A stretch of 64,000 nucleotides of DNA, taken from the NCBI RefSeq assembly GCF_000615805.1, contig NZ_BAMJ01000001.1, positions 62,001 to 126,000 on the forward strand, in the 5' to 3' direction. This document shows, piece by piece, positions 29,398 to 38,662 of this stretch (its first letter is position 1; each line of letters begins with the position of its first letter). A model generated the notes under the pieces. It had not been told where the DNA came from, did not search any database, and was given only the letters and a program-made list of their open reading frames with translations. The DNA is from Latilactobacillus fuchuensis DSM 14340 = JCM 11249 (lineage in GTDB: Bacteria > Bacillota > Bacilli > Lactobacillales > Lactobacillaceae). Both the position numbers and the translations under genes were made by a program.

Positions 29398-29952
29398 GTG
29401 ATATTAATGAAAGATATTATCCGTGAGGGAAACCCCACACTTAGAGCAATTGCACAACCCGTTACATTCCCATTGTCTGCTGAAGAACAACAATTAGCAG
29501 CTGATATGATGGCATTCTTAGAGAATAGCCAAGATGCTGAATTAGCCGAGAAATACCATTTACGCGCCGGTGTCGGTTTAGCCGCCCCTCAAGTGGACGT
29601 TTCAAAACAAATGTCAGCCGTCTTAGTTCCCGGCCCAGATGACGAACCCATCTTTAAAGACGTGATTATTAATCCAAAGATTATTAGCCATTCTGTCCAA
29701 AATGCCGCACTTGCTGAAGGCGAAGGTTGCCTCTCAGTCGATCGCGATATTCCCGGCTACGTTCCTCGTCATGACCGGATTACCTTGCGTTATCAAGATG
29801 TCGACGGTACGAGCCACAAACTTCGTTTAAAGAACTATCCGGCAATCGTTTGCCAACACGAAATTGACCATTTAAATGGCATCTTGTTCTTTGATCACAT
29901 CAACATGGAACATCCTTTCCAAGCAGATGATGATTTATTGATTATCGAATAG
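29398..29952 (+). CDS. def: Peptide deformylase
   Basis: A 184-aa metal hydrolase that removes the formyl group from new proteins. All three motifs are present: GVGLAAPQ (motif 1), EGCLSV (motif 2, Cys ligand) and QHEIDHLNG (motif 3, two His ligands). GGAGG lies 8 nt before a GTG at 29398; the ATG at 29407 is too far from it, so GTG is preferred. Monocistronic, with its own terminator. Confidence 0.96.
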   Translation: MILMKDIIREGNPTLRAIAQPVTFPLSAEEQQLAADMMAFLENSQDAELAEKYHLRAGVGLAAPQVDVSKQMSAVLVPGPDDEPIFKDVIINPKIISHSVQNAALAEGEGCLSVDRDIPGYVPRHDRITLRYQDVDGTSHKLRLKNYPAIVCQHEIDHLNGILFFDHINMEHPFQADDDLLIIE

Positions 29953-29962
29953 CATCGCATTC

Positions 29963-29999
29963 AAAAAGGCGGGCCCACCTATGTGGACTCGCCTTTTTT
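29963..29999. terminator. Bidirectional terminator between def and the ABC exporter
   Basis: Stem AAAAAGGCG.G.CCAC/GTGG.C.CGCCTTTTT with a 4-nt loop and T/A tracts on both sides, between convergent genes. Confidence 0.8.
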
Positions 30000-30005
30000 A
30001 TACCA

Positions 30006-31763
30006 TTATTTTTGACTATCGGCAAATTGACTATTATAGAGGTTCGCATAAACACCCTCGGCCGCTAGCAAACTCTCGTGAGTCCCTTGTTCAACAATCT
30101 GACCGTGATCCATCACCAAAATTAAATTAGCATCGCGAATCGTTGATAGTCGATGGGCAATCACGAAACTGGTTCGCCCTTGCATGACTTTTTCCATCGC
30201 TTTTTGCAATAAGCCTTCCAAACGCGTATCAACCGAACTAGTCGCTTCATCCAAAATCAGAATCTTAGGATCGGCAATCACCGCCCGGGCAATCGTCAAT
30301 AGTTGTTTCTGGCCTAATGAAACGTTACTCGCTTCTTCGTCAATCGCCATTTGATAACCGTTAGGCAACGTATGGATAAAGTGATCAACATTCGCCGTTT
30401 TAGCGGCATCAACCACTTCATATTCGGTTGCCGCTAATTTACCAAACCGAATATTTTCGGTAATCGTCGTATGATACAACCACGCATCTTGCAAGACCAT
30501 CCCAAACAATGAACGGACCTTTTGTTTAGCGATTTGTTGCGTGTTAACCCCATCAATTTCAATCGCGCCGCTGTCAACGTCGTAAAAACGCATCAATAGG
30601 TTAATCATGGTTGTCTTACCAGCACCCGTTGGCCCAACAATCGCAATTTTATCGCCAGGATTGGCCGTAAAACTTAAATGTTTAATCAAAGGTTTTTGAG
30701 CGTCATAACTAAAGGAAACATTCTTAAAGACCACCTGGCCTTGCGGGTTGGCAGGCAATTCCGCCGTCTCGTGCTCGGTCGTTTCAACCGGTTCATCTAA
30801 AATTTCAAATACCCGTTTCGTCGCCGCGGCAGCGGATTGCATCACGCCTGATAATTGGGTAATTTGTGAAATCGGTTGATTAATTTGCCAGATATATTGA
30901 ATGAACGCCTGTAAATTACCAACCGTAATCACACCGTGCAAGACATAGTAACCACCTAAGGTCGCCATCCCTGCGTAAGTTAAGTTAGTGGTTAACCCAA
31001 CAAGTGGCATCATTAAACCAGAAACAAAAGCGGCTTTAAATCCGAAATCCGTTAGCCGGTCAGTAATCGTTTCGAATTCGGTGTAGGCCCGGTCTTCTTG
31101 ACCGTATAGTTTCAAAATACTGAATCCACCATAATTTTCTTGCACAAATCCGTTCAATTCCCCCAAGGTGTTTTGTTGACCTTGGAAATACGGTTGCGAT
31201 TTTTGAATAATTTTTTGTGAAATCAATAACGACGCCGGAATCATAATCAACGATAGTAACGCCATCCAAATATTGATTGCGACCATCATGATCACCGCCA
31301 TCACAATCCCCAGAATCGAGGTAATGACTTGAATCAGACTTTGTTGGAGCGCATTAGTGATTGCGTCCACATCATTAGTGACCCGCGATAAAATATTCCC
31401 TTGTTGTTGGGAATCAAAGTACCGGACCGGTAATTCATTGATTTGCAAATCAATATCACGCCGTAAATCACGCATGGCGCGTTGCACCGCTCGGGTCATC
31501 AAGAATGAGCCCAGAAACATTGAAACTTGATACAAAATCGCAAAACTGAGAATCATTGCGATCACTTTAGAAATATATTGGAAATTAATCGCAACGTGTT
31601 GTGCTAGATTACTGCCAATTTCGGTCACCGCTAGCCCCATAATGACAGGCCATAGTGCATTCGCAAAAACTGAAATCACGGTTGCGACAATTGCTGCCCA
31701 AAAAGTCAGTCGGTAAGGCCCAATGTAGCGCATGAGTCGTTTTAAGATTTTAAGATTTTTCAT
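30006..31763 (-). CDS. Heterodimeric ABC exporter subunit (catalytic Walker B, degenerate signature)
   Basis: A 585-aa half-transporter: six-helix membrane domain, then ATPase domain. Walker A is GPTGAGKTT, Walker B ILILDEATSSVD has the catalytic Glu, and the switch His is in VIAHRLST. The signature is VSLGQKQ, not LSGGQ. Start is ATG 31763 (MKNLKILKRL) after GAGGAGGAG. It overlaps the upstream partner gene by 14 bp. The paired defects in the two proteins are those of LmrCD/BmrCD-type multidrug exporters; the substrate is unknown. Confidence 0.9.
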   Translation of the reverse strand: MKNLKILKRLMRYIGPYRLTFWAAIVATVISVFANALWPVIMGLAVTEIGSNLAQHVAINFQYISKVIAMILSFAILYQVSMFLGSFLMTRAVQRAMRDLRRDIDLQINELPVRYFDSQQQGNILSRVTNDVDAITNALQQSLIQVITSILGIVMAVIMMVAINIWMALLSLIMIPASLLISQKIIQKSQPYFQGQQNTLGELNGFVQENYGGFSILKLYGQEDRAYTEFETITDRLTDFGFKAAFVSGLMMPLVGLTTNLTYAGMATLGGYYVLHGVITVGNLQAFIQYIWQINQPISQITQLSGVMQSAAAATKRVFEILDEPVETTEHETAELPANPQGQVVFKNVSFSYDAQKPLIKHLSFTANPGDKIAIVGPTGAGKTTMINLLMRFYDVDSGAIEIDGVNTQQIAKQKVRSLFGMVLQDAWLYHTTITENIRFGKLAATEYEVVDAAKTANVDHFIHTLPNGYQMAIDEEASNVSLGQKQLLTIARAVIADPKILILDEATSSVDTRLEGLLQKAMEKVMQGRTSFVIAHRLSTIRDANLILVMDHGQIVEQGTHESLLAAEGVYANLYNSQFADSQK

Positions 31764-33489
31764 TGAGCTCCTCCTCTGATAATTGTGATGCCGCAATTGC
31801 CCGATAAATTTCGTTAGACGCCAATAATTCGCGATGCGTCCCTATGCCGACCACTCGACCTTCATTCAAGACTACAATTTTATCTGCATTCATAATCGTC
31901 CCGACCCGTTGTGCGACGATTAAGACGGTCGCTTGTTTTGTAATTGGTTTTAAAGCAGCTCTTAACGCCGCATCGGTTTTGTAATCCAACGCTGAAAAAC
32001 TATCATCAAAGATATAAATATCAGGTCGGCGGACAATCGCCCGAGCAATCGCAAGTCGTTGCTTTTGACCACCCGATAAATTACTGCCACCCTCTGCTAA
32101 ATAGGTTTGCAATCCTTCCGGTTTTTCAGAGACAAAGGTTTTCGATTGCGCAATTGTTAAGGCTTCCCACAACTGTTCATCAGTCGCCTCAGGATTGCCA
32201 TAACGTAAATTATCCGCAATTGTTCCGGTGAAGAGCACCGCTTTTTGGGGAATGAAACCAATTTTTTGACGCAAAGCTTTCATCCGATAATCACGCACGT
32301 CATATCCATCCAACATCACTTGTCCGCGCGTCACATCAAAGAAACGCGGAATCAACTGAATTAAAGTCGATTTACCACTACCAGTACTGCCAATAAAGGC
32401 CACCGTTTCACCCGGATGTGCTTGGAACGACACATCCCGGATAACGGGACTTTCAGTAGGACCAGGATACGCAAAAGACACATTATCAAACACTAATTCA
32501 CCATGGGTTTCAGTGGTTGTAATCCCATCTTCTGCATTGGTCATATCCGATTTTTTGGCGAGTAATTCTTCAATCCGTTCCGCCGAAACCGCCGCCCGTG
32601 GGTACATCATAAAGACGCTGGCAAATAACATAAACGAGAAAAGAACGTGAAAAATATATTCAATGAAGGCAATCAAAGTCCCGACAGCCAAATGACCGGC
32701 GTTAATTTGAACCGCACCTTGCCAAATAATCAGTACAAAAACAATGTTAAAGATGAACGAAAAGCCCGGTTGAGCGACCGCCATCAATGTGAATAATTTG
32801 ATTGAGCTTTGACTGTAAGCTTCATTGACTTTTTTAAACCGACTCTGTTGAAATTTTTCACGGACAAAAGCCCGAATCACTCGAATCCCGGTTAAATTCT
32901 CACGCAGATTTAAATTAATGCCGTCTAAATTTTGCTGTTGTTTTTCAGACATCGGTTCAGATAGTCGGCCGATAATGAAAACGCCAATCAATAGAATCGG
33001 AATCGCTGCAAAGACAATCCAAGATAATGACCGACTCGTGCGAACAATCATAAACGCACTCGCGACAATCATCATCGGCGTCATGAAGCCGGTTCGCAAG
33101 ACCATCGACATGAATTGCATCACTTGAAACGCATCATTAGTGGTTCTGGTAATCAATGACGAGACCCCAAATTCACCATATTCTTGATGCGAAAACTGCA
33201 TCGTTTGTTTAAAAATATCGTTGCGCATATCCCGAATAAGGAGTGTCGTAATCCGACTACCGGTATACGCTAAGCCGATTAAACCGACTAGCCCGATTAA
33301 ACAAATAACCACCATTAATAAACCAAATTGCCAAACTGGCCCAAAGGTATGTCGGTTGATGCCTTTATCAATGATTTGCCCCAAAAGCGTCGGCAACCCT
33401 AGTTCGATCAATACAAAACCAAACACACAAATAAAATTCCAAAATAGTAACTTCTTATAGCGAATGGTATACCGCCACATTAATTTCAT
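31750..33489 (-). CDS. Heterodimeric ABC exporter subunit (canonical signature, degenerate Walker B and H-loop)
   Basis: A 579-aa half-transporter with six membrane helices and an ATPase domain. Walker A is GSTGSGKST and the signature is LSGGQKQR. Walker B ends IFDDS (Asp where Glu is catalytic), and the switch His is Gln in IVAQRVGT. With its partner it forms one active and one inactive ATP site. The first ATG follows AAAGAGGTC. Upstream of the pair is a small membrane protein gene on the same strand. Confidence 0.9.
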   Translation of the reverse strand: MKLMWRYTIRYKKLLFWNFICVFGFVLIELGLPTLLGQIIDKGINRHTFGPVWQFGLLMVVICLIGLVGLIGLAYTGSRITTLLIRDMRNDIFKQTMQFSHQEYGEFGVSSLITRTTNDAFQVMQFMSMVLRTGFMTPMMIVASAFMIVRTSRSLSWIVFAAIPILLIGVFIIGRLSEPMSEKQQQNLDGINLNLRENLTGIRVIRAFVREKFQQSRFKKVNEAYSQSSIKLFTLMAVAQPGFSFIFNIVFVLIIWQGAVQINAGHLAVGTLIAFIEYIFHVLFSFMLFASVFMMYPRAAVSAERIEELLAKKSDMTNAEDGITTTETHGELVFDNVSFAYPGPTESPVIRDVSFQAHPGETVAFIGSTGSGKSTLIQLIPRFFDVTRGQVMLDGYDVRDYRMKALRQKIGFIPQKAVLFTGTIADNLRYGNPEATDEQLWEALTIAQSKTFVSEKPEGLQTYLAEGGSNLSGGQKQRLAIARAIVRRPDIYIFDDSFSALDYKTDAALRAALKPITKQATVLIVAQRVGTIMNADKIVVLNEGRVVGIGTHRELLASNEIYRAIAASQLSEEELNEKS

Positions 33490-33525
33490 CGATTCAAGAC
33501 CTCTTTTATCTTTAGAATGTTTAAC

Positions 33526-34005
33526 TTACACGCGGGCCATATCCTTTACATATTCAATCGTCTCACGATTAACAATAAAAGCCACGTCAAAATGATACTG
33601 TTGATCCAATAACCAAGCATCCGTAATCATCAACGCTGGATACCGTGGACTGACTGACGCAATTCGGCGTTCATAGGCGACTGCGTTCAGCGTTTCCTCA
33701 AGTTCCGTTGAGATCGCCTCTAATTGGTCAACTGGCGTCACGATTGGTACTTGGTACTCAAAGACCATCACATTGCCGCCCCAAACTTCCGTCGGTAAAT
33801 TCGCCCTTAACGGAATCGGAGAAGCATAGAATTGAGGTCGCTTGGTACTGACTCGTTGGTAACCGATATTGACGAGTTCGTCCACCGTTGTTTGGCTACT
33901 TTTTTGTAGAATTCGCATGGCTCGCCGTCGTTTCAACCGTCGAATCCAGCTCACTAAGCCAATTAATAATATCACTGTTAATAATGCAATGACCCAAGGT
34001 ATCAT
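33526..34005 (-). CDS. Uncharacterised single-pass membrane protein
   Basis: 159 aa from ATG 34005 (GTG 34014 is an alternative). One N-terminal membrane helix (IPWVIALLTVILLIGLVSWI) is followed by a very basic stop-transfer patch (RRLKRRRAMR), so the remainder is probably cytoplasmic. The soluble part is mixed alpha/beta with no motif I recognise. Same strand as the ABC exporter and 36 bp upstream, so possibly co-transcribed. Confidence 0.6.
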   Translation of the reverse strand: MIPWVIALLTVILLIGLVSWIRRLKRRRAMRILQKSSQTTVDELVNIGYQRVSTKRPQFYASPIPLRANLPTEVWGGNVMVFEYQVPIVTPVDQLEAISTELEETLNAVAYERRIASVSPRYPALMITDAWLLDQQYHFDVAFIVNRETIEYVKDMARV

Positions 34006-34116
34006 GCTAATCACCCATCCTCATTCAAGTATTCCTAATCAATAGTATAACTGAATTGTCGGTAACTCGCCATTGCAGCGCCTATCAGAAATGTATACTT
34101 TAACTTAAAGATATGC

Positions 34117-34122
34117 TAAAAT
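34117..34122 (+). promoter_or_regulatory. Extended -10 promoter for rpoY-rnjA
   Basis: TGCTAAAAT (TGn plus TAAAAT at 34117-34122) lies about 80 nt before rpoY. The -35 is weak. Confidence 0.45.
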
Positions 34123-34202
34123 ATTCTTAAATGTTGAGTAATCAACCACTGGACGGTTAAACTTTCGTTTAAAAATTCAAACATCATAAAGGAGTTTTAC
34201 AA

Positions 34203-34415
34203 TTGATTTATAAAGTATTATACCAAGCAGACAAAACACAAAGCCCTCGTCGTGAGGCGACTAAATCACTCTATCTTGAAGCTAAGAGCGCCGTTGCAGC
34301 TCGTCAACTTGTCGAAGACAATACACCCTACAATATTGAATTTGTGCAAGAATTAAGCGGCGAACATTTAACTTTCGAACAAGAATCAGAAGATTTCAAA
34401 CTAACGGAGTTTTAA
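34203..34415 (+). CDS. rpoY: RNA polymerase epsilon subunit
   Basis: A 70-aa protein of the RpoY/DUF1447 family, a small Firmicutes RNA polymerase subunit similar in fold to phage Gp2. It begins [17 protein letters not shown], typical for the family. The start is TTG at 34203 with AAAGGAG 7 nt upstream. It is followed directly by rnjA, the conserved rpoY-rnjA operon. Confidence 0.92.
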   Translation: MIYKVLYQADKTQSPRREATKSLYLEAKSAVAARQLVEDNTPYNIEFVQELSGEHLTFEQESEDFKLTEF

Positions 34416-34418
34416 TGA

Positions 34419-36107
34419 ATGAAACTCAATATTAAAAACAACGAAACTGCTATTTTTGCCGTAGGGGGTCTTGGCGAAATTGGTAAGAACATGTATGGTG
34501 TTCAATTCCAAGATGAAATTATCGTGATTGATGCCGGCATCAAGTTTCCTGAAGATGAATTATTAGGGATTGACTATGTCATTTCTGATTATCAATATCT
34601 CGAAAAAAATCAACAAAAGATTAAAGCTTTGGTCATCACCCATGGTCATGAAGATCATATTGGTGGTCTCCCTTATTTCTTAAAACAAGTGCCCAACATT
34701 CCAGTTTATGCGGGTCCTTTAGCACTCGCTTTAATTCGGGGCAAATTAGAAGAACATGGTCTCTTAAAGTCAACTGACCTACACGAAATTCGCGAAGATA
34801 CCGTCCTTAAATTCCGTAAAACCAGTGTCGACTTTTTCCGGACTACCCATTCAATTCCAGATACACTAGGCGTCGCCGTGCATACCCCACAAGGTGTGAT
34901 TGTCCAGACGGGTGATTTCAAGTTTGATTTAACACCAGTTGGTAATCAACCTTCCCCTAACTTACAAAAAATGGCGCGTTTAGGTGAAGAAGGCGTTCTT
35001 TGTTTAATGTCAGATAGTACCAACGCCGAAGTTCCTAATTTCAGTAAATCTGAACGGTTTGTCGGAAACTCAATCCGGCACATCGTTGAACGGATTGAAG
35101 GTCGGATTATCTTTGCCACCTTCGCTTCGAACATTTCTCGGGTTTCCCAAGCGGTTGATGCCGCACTCGCTAACGGCCGTAAAATTGCTGTTTTTGGTCG
35201 GAGTATGGAAGCAGCTGTCGTCAATGGGCGTGAACTAGGCTATTTGAACATCCCTGACGAAGCCTTAATCGATGCAAATCAATTAAATTCGATGCCCGCT
35301 GATAAGGTCATGATCATCTGTACCGGTTCTCAAGGTGAACCAATGGCGGCTTTAAGCCGGATCGCCAATGGGACTCACCGTCAGATTTCAATTCAACCTG
35401 GCGATACCGTGATTTTCTCAAGTAACCCAATCCCTGGTAATACGATGAGCGTCAACCACGTCATCAATAAATTATCAGAAGCCGGCGCCGAAGTCATTCA
35501 TGGTAAAGTCAACAACATCCATACTTCAGGTCATGGTGGTCAAGAAGAACAAAAATTAATGCTCCGCTTAATGAAACCTAAGTATTTCATGCCTTGTCAT
35601 GGTGAATACCGGATGCAAAAAATTCATACTGAATTAGCGCAACAATGTGGTGTTGAACCAGACAATTGTTTCATCCTTGAAAATGGTGATGTTTTAGCAC
35701 TAACCGCTGATTCAGCACGTGTTGCTGGCCATTTCAGTGCTGAAGACGTGTATGTCGATGGTAATGGTGTCGGTGACATTGGCAACGTCGTTTTACGCGA
35801 TCGTAAAATGCTTTCTGAAGAAGGCTTAGTCGTGGTGGTTGCTACAATTAATTTCGGTCAGAAAAACATTTTGGCTGGTCCTGATATCCTATCACGTGGT
35901 TTCGTTTATATGCGTGAATCGGGTGAATTAATCAGTGAAGCCCAACGACGTGTTTTCAGAATGATCGTCAACACGTTCAACGCCAATGATAAAGTGACTG
36001 AAAATCAAGTCCGTGAAGCCATTATCGACGGCTTACAAGATTTCTTATTCGAGAAAACTGAACGGCGTCCAATGATTCTACCGATGATTATTCAAAGTAA
36101 CGAATAA
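34419..36107 (+). CDS. rnjA: Ribonuclease J1
   Basis: A 562-aa 5'-3' exo- and endoribonuclease. The metallo-beta-lactamase motif is intact: H75-G-H77-E-D79-H80, with GGLGEIGKN at the N-terminus, [14 protein letters not shown] and the beta-CASP HTSGHGG motif. It contrasts with the J2 copy at 6572-8305, which lost the final His. J1 and J2 form a heteromeric complex in Bacillus and probably here. Confidence 0.96.
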   Translation: MKLNIKNNETAIFAVGGLGEIGKNMYGVQFQDEIIVIDAGIKFPEDELLGIDYVISDYQYLEKNQQKIKALVITHGHEDHIGGLPYFLKQVPNIPVYAGPLALALIRGKLEEHGLLKSTDLHEIREDTVLKFRKTSVDFFRTTHSIPDTLGVAVHTPQGVIVQTGDFKFDLTPVGNQPSPNLQKMARLGEEGVLCLMSDSTNAEVPNFSKSERFVGNSIRHIVERIEGRIIFATFASNISRVSQAVDAALANGRKIAVFGRSMEAAVVNGRELGYLNIPDEALIDANQLNSMPADKVMIICTGSQGEPMAALSRIANGTHRQISIQPGDTVIFSSNPIPGNTMSVNHVINKLSEAGAEVIHGKVNNIHTSGHGGQEEQKLMLRLMKPKYFMPCHGEYRMQKIHTELAQQCGVEPDNCFILENGDVLALTADSARVAGHFSAEDVYVDGNGVGDIGNVVLRDRKMLSEEGLVVVVATINFGQKNILAGPDILSRGFVYMRESGELISEAQRRVFRMIVNTFNANDKVTENQVREAIIDGLQDFLFEKTERRPMILPMIIQSNE

Positions 36108-36115
36108 ATATTAAA

Positions 36116-36283
36116 CAAGCTGCGCCTGAACTCGGTTATCAATTGAGTATCAAGGTGAAAATGCTGGTTATCCCGAACTAAGGATAACCGGCATTTTTGA
36201 TTTAAACGGAAATTGATGAGTTCTGGCGCGCGTCAAAGGAGACCGTTCGTTTAATATCAGGATACTAAAACCTATGTCACAGC
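36116..36283 (+). repeat. MITE-like intergenic element, copy 1
   Basis: First of three related elements. The left arm, CAAGCTG through GAACTCGGTTATCAATTG to GAGTATCAA, and the right arm, AACGGAAATTGATGAG, TTCTGGCGCGCGT and ATCAGGATACTAAA, match copy 3 closely, and the left arm also matches copy 2. The right end here (GTCACAGC) is slightly worn. The centre is a terminator hairpin whose sequence differs from the other copies. It lies 8 bp after the rnjA stop codon and probably ends that transcript. Confidence 0.8.
36158..36198 (+). terminator. Terminator of rpoY-rnjA inside repeat copy 1
   Basis: Stem AAAATGCTGGTTATCC/GGATAACCGGCATTTT (16 bp, one G-T pair) with an 8-nt loop and T5 at the end. 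Confidence 0.8.
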
Positions 36284-36380
36284 CCCTTTTTTTGAATTTT
36301 AAAAAATTTAAGTTGTCAATAGCTAACTTAAACCGCTATAATAAATATCAGATTGAATTTTCTGAAAGGAGAGGTGCATT

Positions 36381-37346
36381 TTGGCCACTCGACCTGATTT
36401 TTACATTATTTTAAATAAAATGGCTGGTGCCGGTCAAGCCGAACAAGTTTGGCCCAAGATCGAATCCGTCCTTAACCAAAAACAAATCCCCTTTACATTG
36501 CACATCTCCAATTACGCTGGTCACACTACTCAACTCGCATTTCAGTTTGCTAAGTTTAAACACACTGACCAGATTCTGATGGTTATCGGTGGCGACGGTT
36601 CGCTGAACCAAGCCATCAATGGTTTGAAAAAAGCCAATAATACAACCATCCCCATCGCTTATCTCCCCTGCGGTTCTGGTAACGACTTTGCGCGCGGAAT
36701 TGGTCTCAGCCGTGATCCATTAACTGCTTTAAACCAGGTGTTAGGAACTACCGAAGCGCAATTAATTGATTTAGGGGAGTATCACGATGCGATTAAGGAA
36801 GAACATCGCTACTTTGCCAATAACGTCGGTATCGGATTTGATGCCGCGGTCGTTAGTATGACTAACCATTCGAACAGTAAAATAATGCTGAATAAATACC
36901 ATCTCGGTTCCCTAGCTTACGTCAGTTCCTTGGTCAAAGCCTTCATCCACCAGGATGATTTTGAAACCACCATCACTATTGACGGCCAAACTGAAACATT
37001 CAAACACACTTTCTTGGCGACCACAACTAACCATCCCTATTTTGGTGGTGGCGTACCGATTATGCCGGCCGCGGTCGTCAATGATCAATTGCTCGATTTA
37101 GTCCTGATTGAAAAAATTAATTCACTTGCCTTTTGTTTCTTGTTTCTAATGATGTTATTTGGCAAGCACACGCGTTTTAAGGCCGTTCATCATTATCAAG
37201 CGAGTCAGATTAACATCCAAACTAAAACGCTTGAGTTTGGCCAAATGGACGGTGAAGAACTCGGGAGTCGGACTTTCAACGCCCAATTCAACGTCAGTCA
37301 GCAACTTTTTTGGCTCAGCGATTTAAGCCCTAAAAATAAAGTCTAA
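36381..37346 (+). CDS. Diacylglycerol/lipid kinase family protein (DagK/YegS type)
   Basis: A 321-aa soluble lipid kinase. The nucleotide motif is IGGDGSLNQ (usual GGDGTLNE), with PCGSGNDFARGIG following. The C-terminal beta-sandwich ends with a MDGEE motif. Likely substrates are diacylglycerol or related lipids in lipoteichoic acid turnover. The start is TTG at 36381, with AAAGGAGAGGTG upstream. Monocistronic, flanked by repeat copy 1 and a bidirectional terminator. Confidence 0.85.
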   Translation: MATRPDFYIILNKMAGAGQAEQVWPKIESVLNQKQIPFTLHISNYAGHTTQLAFQFAKFKHTDQILMVIGGDGSLNQAINGLKKANNTTIPIAYLPCGSGNDFARGIGLSRDPLTALNQVLGTTEAQLIDLGEYHDAIKEEHRYFANNVGIGFDAAVVSMTNHSNSKIMLNKYHLGSLAYVSSLVKAFIHQDDFETTITIDGQTETFKHTFLATTTNHPYFGGGVPIMPAAVVNDQLLDLVLIEKINSLAFCFLFLMMLFGKHTRFKAVHHYQASQINIQTKTLEFGQMDGEELGSRTFNAQFNVSQQLFWLSDLSPKNKV

Positions 37347-37348
37347 TC

Positions 37349-37395
37349 AAAAACACCAAGCCTCCCCGATTTTTAGGGCATGCTTGGTGTTTTTT
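37349..37395. terminator. Bidirectional terminator
   Basis: Stem AAACACCAAGC/GCTTGGTGTTT (37351-37361 with 37382-37392), 20-nt loop, T run on the plus strand and A run on the other. It separates the convergent lipid kinase and acetyltransferase genes. Confidence 0.75.
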
Positions 37396-37402
37396 GTGCT
37401 AC

Positions 37403-38617
37403 TTAGAAATAATCTGAGAAATACGGTTGTTCCATTGGAATAATATTTTCTAGATTTTTTAACGTTTTTCGATCAGCCTTCAAGCGTTCAATCTTCGCTA
37501 GATAGGATGGCCGTCGATAACTCATTAACATCGTCGTCAACGTTTGAATATCGCATTCAACCGGATCGCCAACCGGCCGTTTGGTAATGTGGACTTTGCC
37601 TTGGTCGTTCCAATAAACACCAAAAGTCCCATTATTCCAATCCGCTAGTGGATCTGTCAATACAAAGTGGAACGCGTGCCCGTCCGTTTCAAACGGATAG
37701 GCCTTCAGAAATTCCTGAACATCCACAATCCGCGCCATAAAATAAGGTTGAATGGTTTGTTCAATATCACCATCATCTAACAGGAAAGAAATTGGTTCAT
37801 CTTGATATAAATGGCCTTTTACGTGATCGACCATTGAATAATGGGCACTGATAAAATTCCACAGACCAATCCGTGCTTCTTGATTGAGATAAATCATCTC
37901 TTTCACATGGAAAACTTCGTTAGCAATCCAGTACAAGACATAGCCCATCGGTTGTTCATTCTGATCATAATAAACACCAGCAATCCGTTCTTCTTCATTT
38001 TCCCAACGCCAATATTCATCCCAATTCAATTCATTGCGGATCATCGCACCGTGATTTTGATGGGCAAATCGGTTATAGGTTTCAATCACATCTGGATCAT
38101 CGATATCTAACCGTTCAACATGGCCGGCAACCGGTCGTTGTTTCGGCAATTGGCTATCACGAATATCGTAAGTTAGTTGATCAGACATGATTTCCCAACC
38201 TTTTTTACGATAAAAAGGAATGTTATAGGGATAAAGATATGAGATCCATTGTTGATTAGCCCGCATTCGATCTAAACCAACCTTGATTAAATCGTGCATC
38301 AAACCGTGTCCGGCAAATTCTGGATACGTCCCGACCCCAGTTAAGCCCGCCATCTTGAATAGCTGTCCGTGAATATTAACTTCGCACGGATAAATCGCTA
38401 ATTGCGAAATTAATTCGTCCCCGTTAAACCAGCCAATGACGTCCGATTTTTCTAGCACCGGCCGTTTAGCCCGTTCTAGTTCGCCCTCTTCATAACCGCT
38501 ATCAGAAACTTCCTGATCAGTCACTTGAAAAACATATCGTAATAAATCATTAAACTGTTCTAAATATTCAATTGTCACGGGTCTAATCTCTAAATTGGCT
38601 CGCTGGTCAACCATCAT
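37403..38617 (-). CDS. Eis-like GNAT N-acetyltransferase
   Basis: A 404-aa protein with Eis-family architecture: an N-terminal GNAT domain (acetyl-CoA loop region VGTYPEFAGHGLMHDLI), a second GNAT-like domain and a C-terminal sterol-carrier-like domain (about the last 100 residues, DPLADWNNGTFGVYW). Eis enzymes acetylate amines including aminoglycosides; the substrate here is unknown. Starts are ATG ATG at 38617/38614, with GAGG just upstream. Confidence 0.82.
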   Translation of the reverse strand: MMVDQRANLEIRPVTIEYLEQFNDLLRYVFQVTDQEVSDSGYEEGELERAKRPVLEKSDVIGWFNGDELISQLAIYPCEVNIHGQLFKMAGLTGVGTYPEFAGHGLMHDLIKVGLDRMRANQQWISYLYPYNIPFYRKKGWEIMSDQLTYDIRDSQLPKQRPVAGHVERLDIDDPDVIETYNRFAHQNHGAMIRNELNWDEYWRWENEEERIAGVYYDQNEQPMGYVLYWIANEVFHVKEMIYLNQEARIGLWNFISAHYSMVDHVKGHLYQDEPISFLLDDGDIEQTIQPYFMARIVDVQEFLKAYPFETDGHAFHFVLTDPLADWNNGTFGVYWNDQGKVHITKRPVGDPVECDIQTLTTMLMSYRRPSYLAKIERLKADRKTLKNLENIIPMEQPYFSDYF

Positions 38618-38662
38618 TTCGCCTCATTTATTTTCATTATTCAATCGTTAATTCATTATACA

